From assembly GCA_034716535.1 (NCBI GenBank), contig JAYEJW010000386.1, positions 1 through 31,323 on the forward strand: 31,323 nt of DNA. The letters are read 5' to 3'. Both the position numbers and the translations under genes were made by a program. Below, one piece after another: positions 1 through 10,093 of this stretch. This DNA comes from JAYEJW01 sp034716535 (GTDB lineage: Bacteria > Pseudomonadota > Gammaproteobacteria > Chromatiales > Chromatiaceae). Positions within the stretch are counted from its first letter, which is position 1. Each line of letters opens with the position of its first letter. The notes beneath the pieces are model-generated. The model had not been told where the DNA came from. It saw only the letters and a program-made list of their open reading frames with translations, and did no database searches.

Positions 1-1
1 G

Positions 2-2077
<2,076 letters not shown>

Positions 2078-2080
<3 letters not shown>

Positions 2081-2099
2081 CGGGTAGCGGGTAGCGGGT
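2078..2099. repeat. Three tandem TAGCGGG units overlapping the clpB stop codon
   Basis: The heptamer TAGCGGG occurs three times head to tail. The first unit begins with the TAG stop of clpB, and the run leads straight into a GTCGGGTTA-type repeat at 2099. Function is unknown; slippage at the edge of the neighbouring repeat element is a simple explanation. Confidence 0.7.
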
Positions 2100-2330
2100 A
2101 GGTCGGGTTAGGCGTGCATCCGGTGGCGCCAGCCTGTTGCGAAGGGGGATCTGCACGCCGTAACCCGACGAAGCGCGATCGTGTCGGGTTACGCTGCGCT
2201 AACCCGACCTACGGAGGGCGGAAAGCGAGTAGGTCGGGTTTGGCGCCCACGGGTTTGCGGTTGGCTGTCGCGACAGGCATGCGCGCGCCGTAACCCGACA
2301 ATGGGCGATGCTGTCGGGTGTCGCTCCATG
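2099..2330. repeat. Two REP-like palindromic elements based on GTCGGGTTA
   Basis: The 358-base spacer 2081-2438 is mostly repeat. AGGTCGGGTTAGG opens the first element near 2099. TAACCCGAC at 2161 and the perfect 9-base inverted pair GTCGGGTTA (2183-2191) / TAACCCGAC (2200-2208) close it. A second, more divergent element runs from about 2230 (AGGTCGGGTTTGGCGCC) to about 2325 (TAACCCGACA, then TGTCGGGTG). A short copy of the same word follows epmA at 25238. Extragenic palindromes of this kind are common in gammaproteobacteria and often lie behind transcription units. Nothing gene-like is seen between the elements and 2439. Confidence 0.75.
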
Positions 2331-2438
2331 CCTCATCCGCTCGCTGGGCGATTTCGTAATCAAGTTCGGGAATCTTCCTACAATGCCCCCCGGCTCTCCT
2401 CGCTAAGCTTCCTTCAAGACAGACGCGAGGGGGTGGCG

Positions 2439-2741
2439 ATGAAGACCATTTTCCTGTTCCTATTGCTCGTCGTGACTTGTCCACTGCCGGCGGCGGACGT
2501 GAGCGAGATCGAGATGCGCCGCCTGTTCGAGCCGACAGACAACGAGCTGGCCGTGGAGCGTGCGGGGCGCATCTACATCTATGAAGGCCTGCGGACCACC
2601 GACATCGCGCGGGCGATGGACGAGGAGTTCGATCGGGTCGAGAGCATGATGTTCATCCGCACCAAGGTGGTGGATGAAACCGGCGAGGCCGCCAAGGACG
2701 CGCGTACGGGTGAGGATCTGGTGGAAGACGACGGCTGTTGA
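2439..2741 (+). CDS. Small exported protein of unknown function
   Basis: This is a 100-residue protein I do not recognise. It begins with a short signal peptide (MKTIFLFLLLVVTCPLPA, cleavage probably before ADV). The rest is acidic and charged, with no cysteine pair, membrane helix or metal motif, so a soluble periplasmic location is inferred. The ATG at 2439 was chosen over upstream in-frame starts because the signal peptide begins there and the purine-rich GCGAGGGGG lies just before it; the upstream frame runs through repeat DNA. It stands alone between repeat elements and converges on fccB. Confidence 0.6.
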   Translation: MKTIFLFLLLVVTCPLPAADVSEIEMRRLFEPTDNELAVERAGRIYIYEGLRTTDIARAMDEEFDRVESMMFIRTKVVDETGEAAKDARTGEDLVEDDGC

Positions 2742-2776
2742 CCGGGGTCGTCGACCCCGGAAAAGGCGGCTAAACC

Positions 2777-2899
2777 TTTCGCGCAAAAAAGATTGCGTTT
2801 CCCGTAGGAGCGCCGCCCCCGGCGCGATTCGGCGCTAGCCGCTGCAATGTCGTTTGATCGCGGCGAGGGCGCCGCTCTCACCCGTGCGGCCGAAACGAA
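2777..2899 (-). repeat. Dispersed ~125-bp imperfect palindrome, copy A
   Basis: Read on the minus strand, this block matches 28760-28885 over almost its full length. Shared words include CGGCGCCCTCGCCGCGATCA, AATCGCGCCGGGGGCGGCGC and CTCCTACGGGAAACGCA, followed by a T-run and GCGAAAG. The ends are near-inverted (GAGCGGCGCC / GGCGGCGCTC), so the block can fold into a long hairpin. It lies between convergent genes, the small exported protein and fccB. Confidence 0.85.
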
Positions 2900-2920
2900 A
2901 AAGGGGCCCGCGAGGGCCCC
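2898..2920 (-). terminator. Rho-independent terminator of fccAB
   Basis: On the minus strand a perfect 7-bp stem GGGGCCC / GGGCCCC with a 4-base loop is followed by TTTTT. It is 45 bases past the fccB stop codon and fits as the end of the fccA-fccB transcript. Confidence 0.85.
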
Positions 2921-2965
2921 GAGAGGGAGAGTTGAGGGCGCCCGCGATGGAGCGCCTTCTTGTTG

Positions 2966-4255
2966 TTAACCGAAGATATCCTGCACGATATTGTCGTACC
3001 AGCTGTAGGCGTACTCCACCTCGCGGCGATGGGCCTCGTCGGAGGCGTCCATGGGCGTGAGGCCGCCTGCGCCCTTGACACCGGCGATGGTGCTGCCGTC
3101 CTGGGTCAGACGGTAGACGGCGGCAACCGAGATGCCCCAGCCCTCCGCAACAATAGAGTAGCAGGTGTTGACGTAGGACGGTGTACCGGGCTCCTCGCCC
3201 TTGAGCATGGCCGCCACGGCCGCGGCCGCCACCTTGCCCTGGCTGTTTGCCGCATAGCCGGACTTGGGCATCTTGGTGGCGATACAGGCGTCGCCGATGA
3301 CATGGACGCCCTTGTGGAGTGTGGACTCGAAGGTCTTCTTGTCCACCGGGCACCAGCCGCTGTCATCAGCCAGTCCGGACGCCTGAGCGATCTTGCCCGC
3401 GCGCTGGGGCGGGATGACGTTCATGACGTCGGCCTTGACCTCGTCGCCGAAGTTGGTCTCCGCCGTCATGGTGCTCGCATCGACCTTGACCACGGCTGCA
3501 TCCGGACCCGGCTGCCACTCGATCATGCTGTCATCGGTGCCGTAGCCGTAGAACTTCTCCCAGCCCTGGGTGAACAGGCCCTGCTTGGAGAACTTCTGCT
3601 TGGAGTCCAGGATCAGGACCTTGGACTTGGGCTTGTGGTGCTTGAAGTAGTGCGCGAACTGGCTGGCGCGCTCGTAGGGCCCGGGCGGGCAGCGGAAGGG
3701 GTTCGGCGGGGCGACGATGACCGCGGTGCCGCCGTCGGGCATGGCCTCGAGCTGCTTGCGCAGGATCTCGGTCTGCGGGCCGGCCTTCCAGGCGTGGGTC
3801 AGGGTCTCGGCGACCTCGGCGGAGTAGCCCTCGATCTTGTCGTAGAGCAGCTCGATGCCGGGTGCGACGATGCAGCGGTCGAAGGGATAGTCCTTACCGC
3901 CGGCCTTCACCACCTTTGCGGCCGGGTCGATCATCTCGGCGGCGGCATGGACCACATTGATGCCGCGCGCCTTCAGGCCATCGTAGCCCTGCCTGATGGA
4001 GTCCATGGTGCGGTCGCCGGCGAGCACCTCGTTGCTCATGTAGCAGGTGTAGTAGTGCTCGTTGGGCTCGATGATGGTGACGTCGACGGAGTCATCGGCC
4101 ATCTTCAGGTACTTGGCCGCAGTGGCGCCGGCGGTTCCGCCGCCGACCACGACGACCTTCTTGCCCGCGCCGAATGCCAGGTGGGGGACGCCGACCATGC
4201 CGACAGCGGTTGCTGCGCCGGCGGCTTTTACAAAATCGCGACGATTTATCTTCAC
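2966..4255 (-). CDS. fccB: Flavocytochrome c sulfide dehydrogenase, flavoprotein subunit
   Basis: FccB oxidises sulfide to sulfur/polysulfide in the periplasm and passes electrons to the cytochrome subunit FccA. The 429-residue protein starts with a Tat signal (NRRDFVK, residues 4-10) that ends near AFGA30. A dinucleotide-binding GGGTAG follows at 38-43. Cys71 in YYTCYMSNEV corresponds to the cysteine that covalently holds FAD in the Allochromatium enzyme. Cys189 (PFRCPPGPYE) and Cys365 (VNTCYSI) fit the redox-active disulfide pair. The start is GTG at 4255, with AGGAGG a few bases upstream. It is 19 bases downstream of fccA, so the two are an operon. An FAD-dependent sulfide:quinone reductase is the alternative, but the Tat signal and the fccA partner argue against it. 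Confidence 0.95.
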   Translation of the reverse strand: MKINRRDFVKAAGAATAVGMVGVPHLAFGAGKKVVVVGGGTAGATAAKYLKMADDSVDVTIIEPNEHYYTCYMSNEVLAGDRTMDSIRQGYDGLKARGINVVHAAAEMIDPAAKVVKAGGKDYPFDRCIVAPGIELLYDKIEGYSAEVAETLTHAWKAGPQTEILRKQLEAMPDGGTAVIVAPPNPFRCPPGPYERASQFAHYFKHHKPKSKVLILDSKQKFSKQGLFTQGWEKFYGYGTDDSMIEWQPGPDAAVVKVDASTMTAETNFGDEVKADVMNVIPPQRAGKIAQASGLADDSGWCPVDKKTFESTLHKGVHVIGDACIATKMPKSGYAANSQGKVAAAAVAAMLKGEEPGTPSYVNTCYSIVAEGWGISVAAVYRLTQDGSTIAGVKGAGGLTPMDASDEAHRREVEYAYSWYDNIVQDIFG

Positions 4256-4274
4256 AGGTTTTCCTCCTCGTTCC

Positions 4275-4883
4275 TTATTGCTGGCTGGCGTAGAAGGCGT
4301 AGAGCGCCTCGAGGCCCGCGTCGCCCTCTTTCTCGATCATCTTGTCGAGCTTCTTTTTCATCTTCTTGGGCATCTCGCGGCGCTTTTCCTGGAAGTCGGT
4401 CATGGCATACTGCAGATAGGGTGTCCATTGCCCGGCGAGGATGTAGTACTCCTCGTCTTCTTCTCCACGGACGGGCTTGCCGCCCTCGGCGTGACACTTC
4501 TCGCAGTACTTGTCGTGCAGCTTCTGACCCTTCTTGACCGAACCCTCGTCGAAGGACTGCTTGGCGGGTATATACGTCTGTCCGGAAAAGTAGCCGGCCA
4601 TCAGCTCGATTTCTTCTTCCGTGTAACCCTCGGCGATGCGTCCCATGATGGTGCTGTAGATGGCGCCGGTCTTGAAGCCCTCCATCGTTTCGATAAAGGC
4701 CTCCTTTTCCATCTGGGCGATGGTCGGTGAGGCGGGGCCGACACTGTTTCCATGTTCGCCGTGGCAACCGGCACAGGTGTTGGACAGCATACTTGCGGTC
4801 GGGCCGGCGGCGGATGCGGCCGATGCGATGCCGAGCGCGGCGGCCCCGGCAAGGAACGCCAGCTTCATTGATGTTTTGGCCAT
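4275..4883 (-). CDS. fccA: Flavocytochrome c, diheme cytochrome subunit
   Basis: A 202-residue exported diheme cytochrome c that receives electrons from FccB. It has a Sec signal peptide (residues 1-26, ending ASAASAA) and two heme-binding motifs, CAGCH at 37-41 and CEKCH at 127-131, in two c4-like halves. The C-terminus is unusually Lys/Glu-rich (QEKRREMPKKMKKKLDK), a possible docking surface. The ATG at 4883 has GAAGGAGGT a few bases upstream. It is the first gene of the fccA-fccB operon. Electrons probably pass on to a soluble cytochrome c or HiPIP and a terminal oxidase (inference). Confidence 0.93.
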   Translation of the reverse strand: MAKTSMKLAFLAGAAALGIASAASAAGPTASMLSNTCAGCHGEHGNSVGPASPTIAQMEKEAFIETMEGFKTGAIYSTIMGRIAEGYTEEEIELMAGYFSGQTYIPAKQSFDEGSVKKGQKLHDKYCEKCHAEGGKPVRGEEDEEYYILAGQWTPYLQYAMTDFQEKRREMPKKMKKKLDKMIEKEGDAGLEALYAFYASQQ

Positions 4884-5034
4884 GTTACCTCCTTCGGTAT
4901 AAACAGGCTTTCTTTAGAAATTACGGAGCATACAGCCTCCGCCACACAGTGAGGCCAATACTTCCCAACGGCCCCATGCATCCGATGATGCACGCGGTAC
5001 CCTATTGACTTTCGCAGGGCAACCGCGCGATCGA

Positions 5035-6033
5035 TTATTCTTTGTTCCAGCGCTGCGTCAGGAACCCGACGGCTTCGTCGTTGCCTTTTTGTTTTGCGAT
5101 GTCCGTGGCGGTTCTGCCCCGACTGTCTTTGAGGGCAGGATCGGCACCGTGTTTCAGAAGAGTGCCGATGAGTGCGTTGTGCTTTGTCGTCACGGCCTCC
5201 ATCAGCGCGGTAACGCCATCGACGTCCTGGACATCGGGGTCCGCGCCCCGTTCGAGTAGCAGGTCGACCAGGTTCCCCCGGCCTTGGCCGGCGGCCCAGA
5301 TCAGCGCCGTGGCGCCCTGCTTGTCCTGTGCGTTGATCTCGGCGCCCTGATCGAGCAGGGTCTGGACTACTCCGGCCTGATCCTGGTCGGCCGCGAAAAT
5401 CAGGGCCGTCGCGCCCTGCTTGTCCCGCGCCTCGATGTCGGCGCCTGCCTTAAGAAGCAGCTCGACGGTCTGCGCGTGGCCCTTCTTCGCGGCCTGCATA
5501 ACAGCGGTCCGGCCGTCCTTGTCGGCGGCCTTGGGGTCGGCTCCCCGGAAGAGCAGCTGCTCGACCATGTCTGAAATGCCGTAACGAGAGGCGATCATCA
5601 GTGAGTCCCAGCCGGCCCGGGTGCGGTCGTGTACGTTGGCGCCACGCTCGATGAGAAGGGCCGTGATGCCGATGTGGCCATTCTCCGCCGCGAAGGTCAG
5701 CGCGCTGCAGCCGGCTACGGTTCTGGCGTTGATCTTGGCGCCGCGTGTCAGCAGCAGGGCGACCGTGTCGAGGTTGTCGCCCTCCACGGCCATCATGAGG
5801 GCTGTCTTTCCGAATTTGTTGGCCGCATTGACGTCCGCTCCATTGTCGAGCAGCTGCTCGATGGACTCGGTGTCGCCGATAGAGGCCGCCACTCTCAGCT
5901 CTTTATCGAGCGCCTCGTCCGCGGCCCGTAGGGGGGAGGCGGTGGCCAGCAGGGCGAGCAGGACGAGCAGGCGGGAGAGGTGTCTCGGTCTCATGCGGCT
6001 GGGTCTCGGTCGGGTCGGTTTCGAGAGGGTCAT
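5035..6033 (-). CDS. Exported ankyrin-repeat protein
   Basis: A 332-residue protein with a signal sequence (RLLVLLALLATASPLRAAD) and then about eight or nine ankyrin repeats filling the rest (units such as GKTALMMAVEGDNLDTVALL, with the G-A-D/N and D-x-x-G-x-T-A-L pattern). Ankyrin solenoids bind other proteins, so a periplasmic scaffold or binding role is likely. No catalytic domain is present. It starts 17 bases after the tetraheme cytochrome gene, so the two are probably co-transcribed. ATG 6033 is used here. A second ATG at 5994 would give a shorter, more typical signal peptide and may be the true start. Confidence 0.85.
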   Translation of the reverse strand: MTLSKPTRPRPSRMRPRHLSRLLVLLALLATASPLRAADEALDKELRVAASIGDTESIEQLLDNGADVNAANKFGKTALMMAVEGDNLDTVALLLTRGAKINARTVAGCSALTFAAENGHIGITALLIERGANVHDRTRAGWDSLMIASRYGISDMVEQLLFRGADPKAADKDGRTAVMQAAKKGHAQTVELLLKAGADIEARDKQGATALIFAADQDQAGVVQTLLDQGAEINAQDKQGATALIWAAGQGRGNLVDLLLERGADPDVQDVDGVTALMEAVTTKHNALIGTLLKHGADPALKDSRGRTATDIAKQKGNDEAVGFLTQRWNKE

Positions 6034-6050
6034 GCGGAGCCGGATTCCTC

Positions 6051-6605
6051 TTACTCCGCCAAGTCGTCAGGCTCGTCCGGCTCCTCGTGGGCGACGCCCT
6101 TGTGGCAATCGATGCAGGTTTCTCCCTTGTCCTCGGCATTTCCGTGGCGACTGCGGGCGCTGCGGTCCTGTTCGGTCAGGTCCATGTTCTCGTAGTCATG
6201 GCAGGTGCGGCACTCGCGCGAATCCGTGGCCTTCATCTTGGCCCAGACACGGCTGGCCATGTCCCAGCGGTACGCCTCGTACTTCTCCGGCGTGTCGATG
6301 GTGCCGAGGATCTCGTGGTACACGTCCTTCGCCGCCATGACCTTGGCGATCATCTTGGGGATGAAAGGTTCGGGGACGTGACAGTCGGAGCAGGTGGCCT
6401 GAACGCCGGATGCGTTCTTGTAGTGCAGGGTTTCCTTGAGCTCGTCCAGGTTGACCTTCATGGTGTGGCAGGAGGTGCAGAACTCCGTCTCGTTGGTGTA
6501 GGCCAGGCCGACATTGAAGAGTCCGGCGAACAGGATGCCCGTGAGGAAGACGATACCGATGATGACAAGGGTCCTCGCGCGGGAGGAACCAGTGGACTTG
6601 GCCAT
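6051..6605 (-). CDS. Tetraheme cytochrome c, NapC/NirT family
   Basis: Membrane-anchored quinol-linked cytochromes of this family carry electrons between the quinone pool and periplasmic redox partners. The 184-residue protein has one N-terminal helix (residues 12-34) and four CxxCH motifs: 43-47, 72-76, 132-136 and 164-168. Met49 after the first heme fits the unusual Met ligand of NapC-type heme 1. The tail is acidic (EEPDEPDDLAE). ATG 6605 was chosen because GAGGA precedes it and the anchor follows directly; the open frame extends 21 codons further upstream. No nitrate, nitrite or TMAO reductase is nearby. The neighbours are the ankyrin gene and fccAB, so a link with sulfide oxidation is possible but unproven. 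Confidence 0.9.
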   Translation of the reverse strand: MAKSTGSSRARTLVIIGIVFLTGILFAGLFNVGLAYTNETEFCTSCHTMKVNLDELKETLHYKNASGVQATCSDCHVPEPFIPKMIAKVMAAKDVYHEILGTIDTPEKYEAYRWDMASRVWAKMKATDSRECRTCHDYENMDLTEQDRSARSRHGNAEDKGETCIDCHKGVAHEEPDEPDDLAE

Positions 6606-6719
6606 AGAAATCCTCGTGCAGTGGTACTTTAATTGTCGGGGTCGCACAGGGGGCGGATCCCCAACCAACCTGAACGACTTGGTCGTCGGGCAGAGTTCTA
6701 ATTCTGATTTTGTCCGCGG

Positions 6720-6748
6720 ATCTTAAGGTATCGGGGACGCTTTGCCAA
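6720..6748 (-). promoter_or_regulatory. Sigma-70-like promoter for the tetraheme cytochrome-ankyrin unit
   Basis: On the minus strand TTGGCA, a 17-base spacer and TAAGAT lie about 115 bases upstream of ATG 6605. The match is good (4/6 and 4/6, ideal spacing), and it sits in the spacer behind nadA. It implies transcription separate from nadA. Confidence 0.55.
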
Positions 6749-6778
6749 GAATGGCGCGGACGGTCTGTAGTGCGCTGC

Positions 6779-7849
6779 TCAATCCGCAGTGCGCCGCGCC
6801 CCGATGCCTTGCTCGCGGGCAAAATCGAGCATGCGTTGGATCGGCAGGATCGCGCGTTCCCGGATCGCCGACTCGATGTGAATCTCCTGGTCACCTTTGA
6901 TCAGGACCTGCTCCAGGTTCTGTAGCGCGTTCATGGCCATCCAGGGGCAGTGGGCGCAGCTCTCGCAGGTGGCGCCGGCGCCGGCGGTGGGGGCAGCGAT
7001 CAGCTTCTTTCCCGGGGCGAGCTGGTGCATCTTCCAGAAGATGCCCTCGTCGGTGGCGATGATGAACTCCCGGTTCGGCATGTCTGTCACGGCCTTGATG
7101 AGCTGGGTGGTGGAACCCACCACGTCCGCTTGGTCCACCACCTCGTCCGGGGATTCCGGGTGCACCAGGATGGCGGCGTCCGGATGCAGCCGGTGCAGCC
7201 GGTCGAGGGCGAACCCCTTGAACTCCTCATGGACGACGCAGGCCCCCTGCCACAGCAGCATGTCGGCACAGGTCTGACGCTCGACGTAGTGTCCCAGGTG
7301 CTTGTCCGGCGCCCAGAGGATCTTCTCGCCCCGTTCGTGAAGGTGCCTGACCACCGGCAGGGCGATGCTGGAGGTCACGACCCAGTCGGAGCGGGCCTTC
7401 ACTTCCGCGCTGGTGTTCGCGTAGACCACAACCGTGCGATCGGGGTGCCGGTCGCAGAAGGCGGAGAACTCGGTCGCCGGGCAGCCTTCGTCGAGGGAGC
7501 AGGTGGCCGCGAGATCCGGCATCAGCACGCGCTTCTCCGGATTGATGATCTTCGCCGTTTCGCCCATGAAGCGCACGCCGCAGACCACGAGCGTCGTCGC
7601 CGGACTCTCGCTGCCGAAGCGGGCCATCTCCAGGGAGTCGGCGACGAATCCGCCGGTCTCCTCGGCCAGGGCCTGCAGGTCTCCGTCCGTGTAATAGTGC
7701 GCCACAAGCACGGCGTCCTGCGCGGCGAGGAGGCGCTTGATGCGCTCCTTGAGGTCATCCTTCTCGGTGGCGGAGAGCGTCGGCCATTGGGGGTGCTTCG
7801 GGACCTGGATCGGGTGCTGGGCGATGGTGTCTGGGCTGAGGGTGGACAT
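6779..7849 (-). CDS. nadA: Quinolinate synthase
   Basis: NadA condenses iminoaspartate with dihydroxyacetone phosphate to quinolinate in de novo NAD synthesis and carries an oxygen-sensitive [4Fe-4S] cluster. The 356-residue protein has normal family length. Cys117 (AATCSLDEG), Cys204 (GACVVHEE) and Cys301 (CAHCPWM) match the three cluster ligands of the E. coli enzyme. HYYTDGD at 51-57 and the PTAGAGATCESC region are also typical. The gene follows the Nudix regulator by 14 bases in what looks like a two-gene operon. nadB and nadC are not in the window. Confidence 0.96.
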   Translation of the reverse strand: MSTLSPDTIAQHPIQVPKHPQWPTLSATEKDDLKERIKRLLAAQDAVLVAHYYTDGDLQALAEETGGFVADSLEMARFGSESPATTLVVCGVRFMGETAKIINPEKRVLMPDLAATCSLDEGCPATEFSAFCDRHPDRTVVVYANTSAEVKARSDWVVTSSIALPVVRHLHERGEKILWAPDKHLGHYVERQTCADMLLWQGACVVHEEFKGFALDRLHRLHPDAAILVHPESPDEVVDQADVVGSTTQLIKAVTDMPNREFIIATDEGIFWKMHQLAPGKKLIAAPTAGAGATCESCAHCPWMAMNALQNLEQVLIKGDQEIHIESAIRERAILPIQRMLDFAREQGIGARRTAD

Positions 7850-7863
7850 ACCGGTCTTTCCGT

Positions 7864-8553
7864 CTATTTGAGGAGGTCTACGCGCTCCCGGTGCGTGAGC
7901 CGATAGACGCGGGCGGGCCTGTGCCTGCCGCGCCGACGCACCTCACCGGTTTCCTCGATCTGTTCCAGGGCCAGGGCCCATTTGCGGAAATTGCGCTTGT
8001 CGAGCTCGGCGTCGAGCAGGATCTCGTAGACCTCCTGCAACTCTCTTAAGGTGAAGGTTTCCGGCATCAGCTGAAAGGCGATGGTGGAGTAGTCGAGCTT
8101 GGCCATGAGGCGCTCATGGGCGATGCGGATGATCTCGCCGTGGTCGAAGGCCAGCGCCGGAAAATCGCCGACGGCAAACCAGGCGGCCTCGGCGGCATCG
8201 CTCGCGGCCTTGACGTTCAGCCGCTCGGAGGCGACCAGCGCGTAGTAGGCGACGCTGACGACCCGCTCCCGCGGGTCGCGCCCCGGCCGTCCAAAGGTGT
8301 AGAGCTGCTCCAGGTAGACACCCGTGACACCGGTCTCCTCTTCCAATTCACGTAGGGCACAGCGCTCCAGGTCCTCGTCGATGCCGAGGAAGCCCCCCGG
8401 TAGTGCCCACTGCCCTTTGAACGGCTCCTGTCCGCGGCGGATCAGCAACAGCTGTAATCTCCCGTCACGGATGGTAAAGGCCGCCACGTCCGTGGTAACC
8501 GCGGGATGGGGGTACGAATAGCAATACTTGCCGGGACCCATGGTCGCTTCCAC
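7864..8553 (-). CDS. Nudix domain plus winged-helix protein, NrtR-type NAD regulator
   Basis: A 229-residue protein with an N-terminal Nudix domain and a C-terminal winged-helix region (about 150-229; LRELQEVYEILL, KRNFRKWALALEQI). This is the architecture of NrtR, the Nudix-related repressor of NAD genes whose effector is ADP-ribose. The Nudix box is complete (G54-x5-E60-x7-R68-E69-L70-x-E72-E73-x-G75-V76), whereas many NrtR proteins have a damaged one, so hydrolase activity on ADP-ribose-like substrates is possible. It is directly upstream of nadA, and a palindrome lies inside its own promoter, which supports autoregulation. The start is GTG 8553 (AGGAAGG upstream); ATG 8541 is the alternative. 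An enzyme-only Nudix hydrolase cannot be excluded. Confidence 0.85.
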   Translation of the reverse strand: MEATMGPGKYCYSYPHPAVTTDVAAFTIRDGRLQLLLIRRGQEPFKGQWALPGGFLGIDEDLERCALRELEEETGVTGVYLEQLYTFGRPGRDPRERVVSVAYYALVASERLNVKAASDAAEAAWFAVGDFPALAFDHGEIIRIAHERLMAKLDYSTIAFQLMPETFTLRELQEVYEILLDAELDKRNFRKWALALEQIEETGEVRRRGRHRPARVYRLTHRERVDLLK

Positions 8554-8568
8554 CGCCTTCCTGTTTAA

Positions 8569-8597
8569 AGCATGGTGTCGTCACTACACCAAGTCAA
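8569..8597 (-). promoter_or_regulatory. Promoter with palindromic operator for the nrtR-like/nadA operon
   Basis: On the minus strand TTGACT (8597-8592) is followed by a 17-base spacer and CATGCT (weak -10). The spacer is almost filled by the inverted repeat TGGTGT-N7-ACACCA (8591-8573). A protein bound there would block RNA polymerase. The likely ligand is the Nudix regulator encoded just downstream (inference). Confidence 0.55.
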
Positions 8598-8605
8598 GGC
8601 GGCGT

Positions 8606-10093
8606 TCAGCTCTGCTCCTCGGTCTGCTCGGGCGCCATCTGTACTGCGGCCAAGTCGTTTCCCGAGGGGCTGGTGAAACGGTCGTTGAGGGTCTGCACGT
8701 AAGAATCGCAGTCCTCCCTGACCTTGTGCAGGCGCCGCTTCGCCCCCGATCCCCAGCCGACCGGCGAGCGCGCGAAGATCGAGCGCCACAGGCGCGTGTT
8801 GCGTCGGAATGCCTCGACGAGATCACCGCGCAGGTCTTCCTTCGTCTCCTGCTTGCGGGTCCAGCGGTTCAGGCTCTTGGCCGCCAGCCTGCGGATACCG
8901 AAGTGCGCGGCCACGGCGATCAGGATCAGGAGCGTCGCCAGGATCTCGGGTCCCCAGGGAAGGGTTTTCAACGCCAGGAGCCATTGCGGCTCGTAGACGA
9001 ACCCCTTCCAGTGACCGGAGCCGATGCTCCAGACAAGGAAGAGGGCGAGCAATAGTCCGAAGACGATTGCGTCGGCGACCAGCGTGCGGTTGCGCCAGAG
9101 GCGCATGGCCTTCTGCAGGAGCGGAAGTGCACTGTCGGAGATATCCGCGGCGGTCTTCTGCAGCGCGCCCACAATGCGGTAAGCACGTTCGACCTCCACT
9201 TCCTGCAAGCGGCCGTGGATCTCCCCCAGGTCCTCGTCGCGCTTGCGCTCGAAACGGCGGCGTTTGGCTTCGTCCTCGATGGGTGTCGCGGCGTCCGGGT
9301 TGTAGATGGTGTAGAAGCGGCCGGCGGTCAGGCCCTCCTCGCCCAATGCCCGCTGCCAGGCGGCGACCACGTCCTCCGGGTTGTCCTCGCGGGCGGCGGT
9401 GTCGAGCTGGTTGAGTATGTAAAGGAACTTTCCGGAGTCTGTCCGCTTGATGGTGTCCGTGACCAGGTGCTTGAGGGTGTCGCGCATGGCGCCCGGCTCG
9501 GGGTGGCGGGCGTCGAACAAGACCAGTACGAGGTCCGAGAGGTCGATGATGTGATCCGTGATGCGCAGGGTCGCGGTGCGCTGGGCGTCCGCGTCGAATC
9601 CGGGGGAGTCGATCAGAATCTTTCCCCGCAGGCGCTCGCTTGGGCAAGTCTTGAGCTGAAGGTACGCGTCGATGCGCTCCCCCTCGCCGTTCGCGACCAG
9701 GTTGATGTCCTTGGAGATCTGGTAGAGAGGGAAGCGGGGGTCGGAGTCGAGCGCGACACCGGGCAGCGCATGACCGGTTGCTTCGCGGCTGTAGCAAATG
9801 ACCGTGAAACGGTCGTCCACCGCCTGGTTGCCGGTGCGTTGCAGCTTGTGGTCGAGGAAGTGATTGATAAAGGTAGACTTGCCCGCGGAGAAGGTCCCCA
9901 GAATGGACACCAGGGGCCACCAGGGGATCTGGGTGGCAAAGGATTGGTCCTTCGCGAGCAGGCCCATGCCGTAGGCGACGCGGTCGAGGGTGCGGAAACT
10001 CTGCACCGTACTGAGTAGGACAGGGTTTTCCTGCTCGAGGTGAGATTCGAGGTTCTTCAACCGTTGCTCGACGACATCTGCAGCAGGGGGCAT
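8606..10093 (-). CDS. Membrane-anchored dynamin-like GTPase
   Basis: A 495-residue GTPase of the dynamin/EHD-like superfamily. The G motifs are all visible: P-loop GTFSAGKST at 66-74, the conserved Thr in DDRFTV (97), DSPGFD at 162-167 and NQLD at 228-231. A charged helical segment follows (275-310), then two hydrophobic helices at about 338-357 and 381-400. The C-terminus is probably cytoplasmic. Such bacterial proteins remodel or repair membranes, but the role here is unknown. ATG 10093 is preceded by GAGGAG. Its stop is 52 bases before the nrtR-like start, so it is not obviously in the same operon. No partner dynamin gene is adjacent. Confidence 0.82.
   Translation of the reverse strand: MPPAADVVEQRLKNLESHLEQENPVLLSTVQSFRTLDRVAYGMGLLAKDQSFATQIPWWPLVSILGTFSAGKSTFINHFLDHKLQRTGNQAVDDRFTVICYSREATGHALPGVALDSDPRFPLYQISKDINLVANGEGERIDAYLQLKTCPSERLRGKILIDSPGFDADAQRTATLRITDHIIDLSDLVLVLFDARHPEPGAMRDTLKHLVTDTIKRTDSGKFLYILNQLDTAAREDNPEDVVAAWQRALGEEGLTAGRFYTIYNPDAATPIEDEAKRRRFERKRDEDLGEIHGRLQEVEVERAYRIVGALQKTAADISDSALPLLQKAMRLWRNRTLVADAIVFGLLLALFLVWSIGSGHWKGFVYEPQWLLALKTLPWGPEILATLLILIAVAAHFGIRRLAAKSLNRWTRKQETKEDLRGDLVEAFRRNTRLWRSIFARSPVGWGSGAKRRLHKVREDCDSYVQTLNDRFTSPSGNDLAAVQMAPEQTEEQS

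Noticed and set aside
2960..4537. A 525-codon plus-strand open frame opposite fccB and fccA
   Set aside because: It is the mirror of two well-identified genes with signal peptides and heme/flavin motifs; the translation is low-complexity.
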